Positions 21,312-27,930 of a stretch of 27,930 nt of DNA are shown piece after piece. Position 1 is the stretch's first letter, and the number at the start of each line of letters is the position of its first letter. The notes beneath the pieces were generated by a model. That model worked only from the letters and a program-made list of their open reading frames with translations. It was not told the origin of the DNA and searched no databases. Position numbers and translations under genes: made by a program. Source of the stretch: Bacillota bacterium (GTDB lineage: Bacteria > Eremiobacterota > SpSt-956 > JAKJGF01); NCBI GenBank assembly GCA_029555925.1, contig JAKPQU010000132.1, positions 1 through 27,930 of the forward strand, written 5' to 3'.

Positions 21312-24300
21312 TTGTGTCCGAATCCTCCCCCTCCGGGTGTTTCAATTACAAAAGTATCCCCTTTACTGACCCTGATTTTTTCAGTACCTGACAGATCAAT
21401 AACAGATCCGTCTGCTCTTTCTACATAGTTTTTACCGCATTCCCCGGGGGCTCCTCCTGACAGACCGAAAGGCGGGATTTTCCTTCTGTTTGAAAGTATT
21501 GCTGCAGTCATATCTTCTCTGAATTTTATTTTCCTTATTACTCCGTCTCCACCTCTGTATCTCCCAATACCTCCTGAATTTTTTCTTATGGAAAATTCTT
21601 CTAAAAGAACAGGATAACGCAGTTCGAGAACTTCCGGGTCAGTAAGCCTTGTATTTGTCATATGGGTATGAACTGCAGATGTGCCTTCGAAATCAGGCCC
21701 CGCTCCCGAACCTCCGCAGATTGTTTCATAATACTGATATCTGTCATTGCCGAAGGTAAAATTATTCATAGTACCCTGAGAAGCGGCCATGACGCCGAGG
21801 GCACCGTACAGAGCGTCTGTTATACATTGAGATGTTTCTACATTGCCTGCCACCACTGCTGCAGGATAGACAGGGTTTAACATGGAGCCGGGAGGTGTAA
21901 TGACAGTAACTGGCTTTAATACGCCATGATTCATGGGAATTTCATCGTCGATAAGGGTGCGGAGCACATAAAGAACTGCAGCCATACACACGGAAGAAGG
22001 AGCATTGAAGTTATTCTCTCTCTGAGGTGATGTGCCGGTAAAATCTATTATGGCAGTTTTCAGAATTTTATCAATTGTTATCTTTACATGTATTACACTT
22101 CCGTCATCCATTTTATAGGAAAACTCTCCGTCTTTCAGTTCACTGAGCACTTTTTTTACACTTCCTTCCGCATTATCCTGAACATGTTTCATATAGGCAT
22201 GAACTACCGGCAGGCTGTAATGAGAAATCATTTTTCGAAGTTCGTGAACACCTTTTTCATTTGCAGCAATCTGTGCTTTTATATCAGCTATGTTTTGAGA
22301 CTTATTTCTTGCAGGGTAAGGGCCGGAAGAGAGTAGTTCCATAAATTCCTTTTCCCTGAAAGTTCCTCTTTGAACAAGGAGAAAATTGTCTATTAAAATG
22401 CCTTCTTCTTCAATTGTTTTACTATCAGGAGGCATGGAGCCCGGCGTTATGCCTCCAATATCGGCATGATGGCCTCTGCTTGCTATGAAAAAGATGATTT
22501 CTTCTCCTCTGTCATCAAAAACAGGTGTTATGACTGTTATATCAGGTAAATGGGTACCTCCGTTATAGGGATTGTTGAGCACATAAACATCACCGGCACT
22601 CATTGTATTGCCTCTCTCTCTTATAACCGTTCTTACACTTTCTCCCATAGAACCCAGGTGTACCGGTATATGAGGTGCATTTGCCACCAGATACCCTGAA
22701 CTGTCAAAGATGGCACAGGAAAAATCAAGACGTTCTTTTATATTTACCGAATATGCTGTGTTACAAAGTGCCACTCCCATCTGTTCAGCCACAGACATAA
22801 AGAGATTGTTGAAAATTTCCAGCATAACAGGATCGATTTTATCAGAATTTATGGAAACAGCTCGGGGAACCACTCTTGTTAAAATCATATGATTTCTTTT
22901 TGTTATTTCTGCTTCCCACCCGGGTTCTACAACAGTTGTGGCACTGGGGTCCGTAATAATTACAGGTCCTTTTATATACATACCTGGTTTCAGACTTATT
23001 CTCTCATAGACAGGTGCTCTGTGGTATGAGCTTTCTGTGTAGATGTCTGCAATTGCAGCAGGTTCAGGCAATTTTGTAATCAGTGCTTCAGTTAAAAAAG
23101 GATCACCGATTTTTTCCATTGAACCTTCTGCTTCCACTGATATAGAATCAACAATGAGATTTTTTTTCATAATAAATCCATAATGCTGTCTGTATATATC
23201 CTGAAATGCTTCAGTTATGGTCTTAACATCGAATCCTCTTTCGTAAGATACAGTGAGAGGTCTGTCTGTACCTTCATATTTAATATTAAGTCTCTCATAA
23301 ATATGTTCTTCTGCAACGTCCTGTTTTCTCATTTCACCCAGTGCTTCATCTCTCAGAATCTGTAATTCTCTGTCAATAAGGGAAAGTGATTCCCCGGACA
23401 GAAGGATTTCCAGAGATTTTTCTTTTATTACCCTTATGTCTGCAAGCCCCATACCACAGGCAGACAGTACCCCTGCCAGGGGGTGTATGAAAATCTGTTT
23501 CATTCCGAGTGTGTCTGCCACTTTACAGGCATGCTGCCCTCCTGCACCTCCGAAGCAGCAGAGCACATATTCAGTCGTATTATAACCGCGCTGAACGGAA
23601 ATCTCTTTTATGGCATTTGCCATATTTTCAACTGCAATTTTAATGAAACCTTCTGCTATTTCTTCAGGATTTTTGTTTCCTCCGGTCGCGCTGTTTATTT
23701 CTTCTGTAATTATGCGGAATTTTTCCCTTACTATATCTTTATCTATCGGTTCTCTGCCTGAGGGGCCAAAAACTTCCGGGAAAAAATCGGTCTGTATATT
23801 TCCCAGAAGAACATTTGCATCTGTTACGCACAGTGGGCCTCCCATACGGTAACAGGCAGGGCCGGGATTTGCTCCGGCACTTTCCGGGCCCACTCTTAAT
23901 CTTGTGCCGTCAAAGGTGAGTATTGAACCTCCTCCTGCAGCCACTGTATGGATCTTCAGCATTGGAGCCCTCATCCTTATTCCTGCTACAGGGGTTTCAA
24001 AGGATCTTTCGTAGTGTCCGTTATAAAGAGCCACATCTGTAGATGTTCCCCCCATATCGAAACTTATAATCTTTGTAAAACCTGCCAAGGCCGATGTGCT
24101 TACCGCCCCTACAATACCTCCTGCAGGGCCTGAAAGAATGGCATCTTTGCCTGAAAACAGATTTCCCTCTATGAGGCCGCCGTTTGATTGCATGAACATA
24201 AGTTTTACCGAAGGATTCTGTAATTCAGAAGATACTTTATTGATATAACTTTTTAAGACAGGAGATACATAGGCATCTACAACCGTCGTATCACCGCGGC

Positions 24301-24925
24301 TTACAATTTTTATGAGAGGATTTAATTTATGGGATACGGAAATCTGTCTGTACCCGACGGAAGCGGCCATAGAAGCAATTTTATTTTCATGTACAGGATG
24401 GCGGTAACCATGAAGCAATACTATGGCACAGGAAGTTATGCCTTTTTTATATATGTTTTTTAAATCAGAAAAAACCCTGTCTTCATCAAATTCTTTTAAT
24501 ATTTCACCGTCAACACTTATTCTTTCGTCTATTTCTATTACTTCTTCATAAAGCATTTCCGGTAATATGATGTGTTTTTTAAACAGTTCCGGCCGGTTTT
24601 GATAGCCTATTCTCAGAGCATGACGAAATCCTTTCGTAATAAAAAGAACTACTCTTTCTCCTTTTCTTTCAAGAAGAGCATTTGTGGCAACAGTAGTGCC
24701 CATTTTTATGGAACCAATTATGTCCGGTATCAAATCTTCTTTTTTCAGCCCGAGGATTTCTCTTATACCCTGTATGGCTGCATCTCTGTAATGCAATCTG
24801 TTTTCAGATAAAAGTTTGTGAGTAATGATAGAACCATCCGGTTTTCTTGCTACAATATCGGTAAAGGTTCCCCCTCTGTCGATACAGAAGTTCCATTTGT
24901 AGTTGTTTATTTTTTTGTCTTTCAT
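21299..24925 (-). CDS. ATP-dependent 5-oxoprolinase/hydantoinase, HyuA-HyuB fusion
   Basis: This 1208-residue cytoplasmic enzyme has the single-chain organisation of 5-oxoprolinases, which convert 5-oxo-L-proline with ATP and water to L-glutamate. The N-terminal HyuA half has the ASKHA phosphate loop [10 protein letters not shown] (16-25), [29 protein letters not shown] and [16 protein letters not shown]. The HyuB half (roughly 690-1205) has [69 protein letters not shown] and the closing TPGGGGFG. Length fits the fused family (about 1200-1290) rather than the split bacterial N-methylhydantoinase. GGAG lies five bases before the ATG. The last codons and stop fall in a heptamer repeat. It stands alone, divergent from a response regulator. 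Pyroglutamate is the likely substrate, though hydantoins cannot be excluded. Confidence 0.9.
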   Translation of the reverse strand: MKDKKINNYKWNFCIDRGGTFTDIVARKPDGSIITHKLLSENRLHYRDAAIQGIREILGLKKEDLIPDIIGSIKMGTTVATNALLERKGERVVLFITKGFRHALRIGYQNRPELFKKHIILPEMLYEEVIEIDERISVDGEILKEFDEDRVFSDLKNIYKKGITSCAIVLLHGYRHPVHENKIASMAASVGYRQISVSHKLNPLIKIVSRGDTTVVDAYVSPVLKSYINKVSSELQNPSVKLMFMQSNGGLIEGNLFSGKDAILSGPAGGIVGAVSTSALAGFTKIISFDMGGTSTDVALYNGHYERSFETPVAGIRMRAPMLKIHTVAAGGGSILTFDGTRLRVGPESAGANPGPACYRMGGPLCVTDANVLLGNIQTDFFPEVFGPSGREPIDKDIVREKFRIITEEINSATGGNKNPEEIAEGFIKIAVENMANAIKEISVQRGYNTTEYVLCCFGGAGGQHACKVADTLGMKQIFIHPLAGVLSACGMGLADIRVIKEKSLEILLSGESLSLIDRELQILRDEALGEMRKQDVAEEHIYERLNIKYEGTDRPLTVSYERGFDVKTITEAFQDIYRQHYGFIMKKNLIVDSISVEAEGSMEKIGDPFLTEALITKLPEPAAIADIYTESSYHRAPVYERISLKPGMYIKGPVIITDPSATTVVEPGWEAEITKRNHMILTRVVPRAVSINSDKIDPVMLEIFNNLFMSVAEQMGVALCNTAYSVNIKERLDFSCAIFDSSGYLVANAPHIPVHLGSMGESVRTVIRERGNTMSAGDVYVLNNPYNGGTHLPDITVITPVFDDRGEEIIFFIASRGHHADIGGITPGSMPPDSKTIEEEGILIDNFLLVQRGTFREKEFMELLSSGPYPARNKSQNIADIKAQIAANEKGVHELRKMISHYSLPVVHAYMKHVQDNAEGSVKKVLSELKDGEFSYKMDDGSVIHVKITIDKILKTAIIDFTGTSPQRENNFNAPSSVCMAAVLYVLRTLIDDEIPMNHGVLKPVTVITPPGSMLNPVYPAAVVAGNVETSQCITDALYGALGVMAASQGTMNNFTFGNDRYQYYETICGGSGAGPDFEGTSAVHTHMTNTRLTDPEVLELRYPVLLEEFSIRKNSGGIGRYRGGDGVIRKIKFREDMTAAILSNRRKIPPFGLSGGAPGECGKNYVERADGSVIDLSGTEKIRVSKGDTFVIETPGGGGFGHKSEG

Positions 24926-24948
24926 ATAGTCTCCATTTATATGAGGAT

Positions 24949-25044
24949 CGTGACGCGTGACGGGTTTAATCCTTGCGCATCACCCATTCCGCTTTACGCA
25001 TTACGAGGTACTTATTTATGGATAGTTAAGAAACTAACTATAAT
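24949..25044. repeat. 96-bp dispersed repeat, copy 2
   Basis: This copy aligns without gaps to 15273-15368 with six mismatches (about 94% identity). It opens with GTGACGC-type heptamers, then GCATCAC-type units in the opposite sense, and ends with the hairpin ATAGTTA-AGAAAC-TAACTAT (25022-25041). It lies in the ~300-base space between the divergent 5-oxoprolinase and response-regulator genes. A further TTCACC-type heptamer run follows at 25052-25073. Confidence 0.92.
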
Positions 25045-25131
25045 AAATCCTGTTCACCTTCACCCTTCACTTTAATTAAATTCAAATTATTCCCTGTAAA
25101 TCCTTCTGCAAAATTCTTCCGATTTTTCAAC

Positions 25132-25160
25132 TTTTCAACCATAACAATATATGTTATAAT
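25132..25160 (+). promoter_or_regulatory. Promoter for the response-regulator gene
   Basis: TATAAT (25155-25160), preceded by TGT as an extended -10, lies 17 bases after TTTTCA (25132-25137), a 4/6 -35 match. The layout resembles the promoter at 17683-17711. The leader of about 55 bases carries a short heptamer run. Confidence 0.6.
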
Positions 25161-25182
25161 ATAAAGATATTTTTATGTAATC

Positions 25183-25198
25183 TACGCGTCATGCGTCA
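25183..25198. repeat. Short heptamer run in the response-regulator leader
   Basis: ACGCGTC and ATGCGTC are followed by ACG: two units of the heptamer family in the NNNGTCA sense. An ATG inside it (25191) opens an in-frame extension of the response regulator, which I regard as not the true start. Confidence 0.65.
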
Positions 25199-25223
25199 CG
25201 AATTAGGAAGCAGGTTATATGTT

Positions 25224-25946
25224 ATGGATACTTATTCTCAGGAAGATCTTGAATCATTAGAAATTCTTGTAATAGATGATGATGAAAGTATAAGAAAATT
25301 AGTATATGAAGTACTTACAAATGAAGGTCATATTGTAGTCCCTGTAGGAAGTGCTGAAGAAGGACTTGAACAACTTCCTTATATGACCTTTAAAATAGCC
25401 TATGTAGATAATAGATTGCCAAATATGCAGGGCATTGTTTTATGTGAATATCTCAGAAGAAATAATCCTCTTATGAAGATAGTACTGATGACTGCCCATC
25501 CTGATAAGAGTATAACAAATAAAGCTGCCAGAATTGGTATAAATTTTCTGGAAAAGCCATTTAATATATATGATTTAAGTCGAATAGTCAGGGAATATAA
25601 AGATGAAATAGCAGCTATAGATAAACAGAAATTGATGGAGTTAAATCCCAATTATTATGTTGATCTTTCGGAAATATTGAATTATGCCTATGAACTTTTT
25701 GATGCTCCCAACGTGCCGGAAAGGCTCAAGAAGAAAGTGATAAAAACAGTTCAGGCCAGTATGCATATGCTATTATGTGATGCCAATTATAACGAAACAG
25801 ATAGATCAAAAGCTTTTATTGGACTTATAATAGCAAAGACCTTTTCTATATATATTCCCAAGATAAATGAAAAATCCCCTTATGAGGTATATGACATAAG
25901 AATGAAAGAACTGGGTAAACATGAGGTCTTTAAAGGACTTTATTAA
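25224..25946 (+). CDS. Response regulator with receiver domain and unknown helical output domain
   Basis: This 240-residue protein has a receiver domain at about 13-125: acidic Asp18/Asp19, phosphoacceptor Asp62 (IAYVDNRLP), Thr90 (LMTAH) and Lys111 (LEKPF). Residues about 140-240 are alpha-helical (DLSEILNYAYELFDAPN, ASMHMLLCDANYNETDR) and match no DNA-binding, GGDEF or phosphatase domain I recognise. They may be a protein-interaction output. The ATG at 25224 is preferred, with AGGAAG upstream; a start at 25191 would lie in repeat DNA. No histidine kinase is adjacent, so it is an orphan. An extended -10 promoter precedes it. Confidence 0.88.
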   Translation: MDTYSQEDLESLEILVIDDDESIRKLVYEVLTNEGHIVVPVGSAEEGLEQLPYMTFKIAYVDNRLPNMQGIVLCEYLRRNNPLMKIVLMTAHPDKSITNKAARIGINFLEKPFNIYDLSRIVREYKDEIAAIDKQKLMELNPNYYVDLSEILNYAYELFDAPNVPERLKKKVIKTVQASMHMLLCDANYNETDRSKAFIGLIIAKTFSIYIPKINEKSPYEVYDIRMKELGKHEVFKGLY

Positions 25947-26025
25947 ATCCCAATCCATTCGTAATACCGCAAATACTGTTTACAATTTAAAACTATAATA
26001 AATTTCATTTTTAATGGCGTAAAAT

Positions 26026-26127
26026 GAGGCAGTTTATCTAAATAATTTAAAGGTATAGGAATTTTTAAGGGCATAAAATAAAGCTTTAGATAAAAATTAA
26101 ATAGAGGCAGCTTATCTAAATAATTTA
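26026..26127. promoter_or_regulatory. Repeated TTATCTAAA motif upstream of the BamE/BLIP-like gene
   Basis: GAGGCAG(T/C) followed by TTATCTAAATAATTTA occurs twice as a direct repeat (26026-26049 and 26104-26127), 78 bases apart. An inverted TTTAGATAA lies between them (26085-26093). The surroundings are very AT-rich, and the second copy ends 14 bases before the next start codon. A regulator-binding array or a local duplication are both possible. Confidence 0.5.
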
Positions 26128-26141
26128 TCCGAGGTGTTATT

Positions 26142-26609
26142 ATGAAATATGTGTTATCTGTTCTATTATGTTTATTTTTCTTAACTCTTCCTGTTTTTGC
26201 CCAGAGTACGACCCAGTATTATATTTCTCCCGGCAGAGGTATAGAAGGTTTATTGTATCTGGGACAGGATATGGGAAGCATGTTTGACCAGTGGGGGGCC
26301 TCAGATACTATAAAAGAAGGTTATAATGTACTTATATATGATTATAAAAGATATGCTCTCACCTTCGGAGTTGAAATTTATTCAAATAAAGTAGTTATGA
26401 TATTTATAAATACCTATCTATATAGAACTCCGGAAGGTCTGTCTGTAGGTTCTACTCTTTCAGATGTTTACAGGGTTTACGGAAGTAGCTACAGGCTTCA
26501 GCCTGAGACAGCTATGGGAGGTAATGCCATCTTTTATGATTCCCGTGGTATAGGCTTCGGAATAAAGAATAATACTGTTGTATCCGTTGCAGTTTATTAT
26601 CCGCAGTAA
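26142..26609 (+). CDS. Small exported protein, SmpA/BamE- or BLIP-like fold
   Basis: This 155-residue protein has a signal peptide ending VFAQS. The mature part has two similar halves. The first is PGRGIEGLLYLGQDMGSMFDQWG followed by YALTFGVEIYSNKVVMIFI. The second is GLSVGSTLSDVYRVYGSSY followed by RGIGFGIKNNTVVSVAVY. The order G-L-x-L/V-G-xx-xx-(V/M)-xx-x-(W/Y)-G then strands is that of SmpA/OmlA (BamE) and beta-lactamase-inhibitor-protein-like folds. It lacks a lipobox, so it should be periplasmic or secreted. GAGGTG precedes the ATG. Function is unknown. Confidence 0.72.
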   Translation: MKYVLSVLLCLFFLTLPVFAQSTTQYYISPGRGIEGLLYLGQDMGSMFDQWGASDTIKEGYNVLIYDYKRYALTFGVEIYSNKVVMIFINTYLYRTPEGLSVGSTLSDVYRVYGSSYRLQPETAMGGNAIFYDSRGIGFGIKNNTVVSVAVYYPQ

Positions 26610-26709
26610 GAAAAAAGAAGGAAAAAATCTTTAACAAAAGAATAATATATTACGGAAGTGAGCGTAAATAATTTATATGTAATTGCTGTAACATGTTTAT
26701 ATGAGAATC

Positions 26710-26730
26710 GTGAAGAGTGAAGGGTAGAAC
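26710..26730. repeat. Heptamer run GTGAAGA/GTGAAGG
   Basis: GTGAAGA, GTGAAGG and GTAGAAC lie in the 222-base space between the BamE-like and rubrerythrin-type genes. Nothing else in this space is recognisable beyond AT-rich sequence and a GGGGG ribosome site for the next gene. Confidence 0.65.
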
Positions 26731-26831
26731 AGGTTCTCGTCTTCATTGTGTTCACCAGTTCATGGCAGTTACAGAAGAAATGGTCAGAACTGGAATAGTT
26801 TCTATTCTTTAATTAAAGAAGGGGGTAATCT

Positions 26832-27293
26832 ATGGTTACAGAATTTAAATCTGTCAATGATATTCTTGATTTTGCAATTAAAAATGAAGAAGATGCCTGT
26901 ACTTTTTACACAGAACTGTCAGAAAAGATGACAAAACCTGCTATGGTTCAAATGTTTAAGGATTTTGCCAGGGAAGAAGAGGGGCATAAGGCAAAGCTTC
27001 TGGATATTAAGAGCGGGAAACTACTTATACCATCTAAAGAAAAGGTTCTGGACCTGAAAATAGCAGATTATATAGATACTGATATTCAGATTAAAGAAGA
27101 TCTTGATTATGCAGATGCTCTTGTCCTGGCAATGAAAAAAGAAAAACAGGCTTTTAAATTATATACGGACCTTGCGTCCAGGACTGATAATGAACAGATA
27201 AAAACATTGCTTCTGGCTATAGCCCAGGAAGAAGCAAAACACAAACTCCGTTTTGAACTGGAGTATGATGAAATAGTCCTTACGGACAACTGA
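26832..27293 (+). CDS. Rubrerythrin-type ferritin-like di-iron protein
   Basis: This 153-residue four-helix ferritin-like protein has the di-iron ligand pattern of rubrerythrins: Glu19, Glu49-x-x-His52, Glu104 and Glu134-x-x-His137 (AREEEGHK and AQEEAKHK). There is no C-terminal rubredoxin domain, so it belongs to the short rubrerythrin/YciE-like group. These proteins reduce peroxide or handle iron in the cytoplasm of anaerobes and microaerophiles. A GGGGG ribosome site precedes the ATG. Ferritin follows 102 bases downstream across a heptamer hairpin, so both may serve iron and oxidative-stress control. Confidence 0.9.
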   Translation: MVTEFKSVNDILDFAIKNEEDACTFYTELSEKMTKPAMVQMFKDFAREEEGHKAKLLDIKSGKLLIPSKEKVLDLKIADYIDTDIQIKEDLDYADALVLAMKKEKQAFKLYTDLASRTDNEQIKTLLLAIAQEEAKHKLRFELEYDEIVLTDN

Positions 27294-27295
27294 TA

Positions 27296-27372
27296 CAGTG
27301 AGCAGTAAACAGTGACCAGTAAAGTAATTATAGTAGAATAACTGATAACCGGTCACTGCTCACTGGTCACTG
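27296..27372. repeat. Facing heptamer arrays between rubrerythrin and ferritin genes
   Basis: CAGTGAG, CAGTAAA, CAGTGAC and CAGTAAA (27296-27323) face GGTCACT, GCTCACT and GGTCACT (27351-27371). The arms can pair over about 22 bases with several mismatches, around a 27-base AT-rich loop. It sits three bases after one stop and 24 before the next start, so it could end or attenuate transcription, or protect the upstream message. Confidence 0.8.
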
Positions 27373-27395
27373 AACATGAAAGGAGAATATAAAAA

Positions 27396-27911
27396 ATGCT
27401 TAAACAAAAAATAGAGAAAGCTTTTAATGAGCAGATAACAGAAGAATTATTTTCTTCCTATCTTTATCTTTCTATGTCTGCTTATTTTCAGTCTGTAAAT
27501 CTTCCGGGATTTGCAAACTGGATGAGGGTACAGGCACAGGAAGAGCTTATGCATGCCATGAAATTTTATGATTATATTAACGAAAGACGGGGAAGGGTTT
27601 TATTGAAAGAGATAAAAACACCACAGCATGAATGGAAATCACCTCTCGAGATATTTGAAGCGGCCCTGAAACATGAAGAGTATATTACAGAGAAAATCAA
27701 TAATCTTGTGGATATATCCTTAAAGGAGAAGGATCATGCTTCAAATGTTTTTCTCCAGTGGTTTGTAAATGAACAGGTGGAAGAGGAAGCAAATGCAGAT
27801 AATATAATTAACAGGCTTAACCTTATCGGTGACAGTAAAGGCGGATTGTTTATGATTGACAGAGAACTTGCAACAAGAGTATTTACTATGCCGGCACCGG
27901 GAGCTCCATAA
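27396..27911 (+). CDS. ftnA: Non-haem ferritin (FtnA type)
   Basis: This 171-residue subunit forms the 24-mer iron-storage shell. All ferroxidase residues are at the standard positions: Glu17, Glu50, His53, Glu94, Gln127 and Glu130, within QITEELFSSYLYLS, AQEELMHAMKFYDY and FVNEQVEEE. No bacterioferritin haem Met is expected in this family. The protein oxidises Fe(II) and stores it as ferric mineral in the cytoplasm. AAGGAG lies ten bases before the ATG. It follows the rubrerythrin-type gene, and another reading frame begins at the base after its stop codon. Confidence 0.95.
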   Translation: MLKQKIEKAFNEQITEELFSSYLYLSMSAYFQSVNLPGFANWMRVQAQEELMHAMKFYDYINERRGRVLLKEIKTPQHEWKSPLEIFEAALKHEEYITEKINNLVDISLKEKDHASNVFLQWFVNEQVEEEANADNIINRLNLIGDSKGGLFMIDRELATRVFTMPAPGAP

Positions 27912-27930
27912 ATGAAAGCTGTTGAGATAA
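27912..27930 (+). CDS. Start of a further gene (cut by window end)
   Basis: An ATG directly follows the ferritin stop codon, and GGGAG (27899-27903) lies eight bases upstream, a good ribosome site. Only six codons (MKAVEI) are visible without a stop. It would be translationally coupled to ferritin and might share an iron or redox role; the product cannot be identified. Confidence 0.45.

Overview
The window is AT-rich bacterial DNA (judged by eye) carrying about 16 substantially intact protein genes, several broken genes and an unusual load of short intergenic repeats. I see no rRNA, tRNA, CRISPR array, integrase or phage gene. Lipoproteins with clear lipoboxes, exported proteins with Sec signals, a sigma-54 activator, an MscS channel and a ferritin/rubrerythrin pair suggest a free-living, probably diderm bacterium that meets low or fluctuating oxygen. 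The sequence has no marker that fixes the phylum. An uncultured, deep-branching lineage is a guess based on the many unfamiliar exported proteins.

Layout. Positions 1-2870 form a decaying accessory zone. It holds a minus-strand MNT nucleotidyltransferase/HEPN pair whose HEPN protein has apparently lost its middle, the last ~80 codons of a formylglycine-generating-enzyme-like gene, an Rpn/PD-(D/E)XK-type nuclease gene with a 12-bp coding minisatellite, and a lipoprotein pseudogene. Two 105-bp MITE-like elements with the same terminal inverted repeats lie here, one inside the signal-peptide region of the pseudogene. Positions 2873-7499 encode two large lipoproteins on the minus strand (Ycf48/BNR-like; pseudo-caspase plus three PPC domains) that share an IPT/TIG-like domain. 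Positions 7890-10136 encode a REC-PAS-GAF-AAA+-Fis sigma-54 activator. Positions 10292-12733 are a two-gene minus-strand operon of an exported PsbP-like protein and a CAT-family amino-acid permease. From 12914 the plus strand carries an esterase/AI-2E transporter operon, an MscS channel, an arylsulfatase C-terminal remnant, and an operon of an exported ~20-repeat ankyrin protein plus a His/Trp-repeat exported protein. A 1208-residue 5-oxoprolinase (fused HyuA-HyuB) follows on the minus strand. The right end holds a response regulator, a small exported BamE/BLIP-like protein, a rubrerythrin-type protein, ferritin and the first codons of another gene.

Between genes, the most distinctive signal is a family of degenerate tandem heptamers of the form GTRANNN (for example GTGACGC, GTAATGC, GTGAAGG, GTGACCA), found in about ten intergenic spaces. 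They often face each other as inverted arrays that can form hairpins, and in two cases they supply the stop codon of the adjacent gene. One heptamer block is embedded in a 96-bp repeat present twice at about 94% identity. A second, ~175-bp dispersed repeat ends in a 40-bp inverted repeat and occurs at the left edge and again near 7.7 kb.

Functionally, the permease and 5-oxoprolinase fit uptake and use of amino acids or pyroglutamate. The ferritin and rubrerythrin fit iron storage and peroxide defence. The lipoproteins, ankyrin protein and His/Trp-repeat protein fit an uncharacterised cell-envelope surface. These links are inferred from gene content only.
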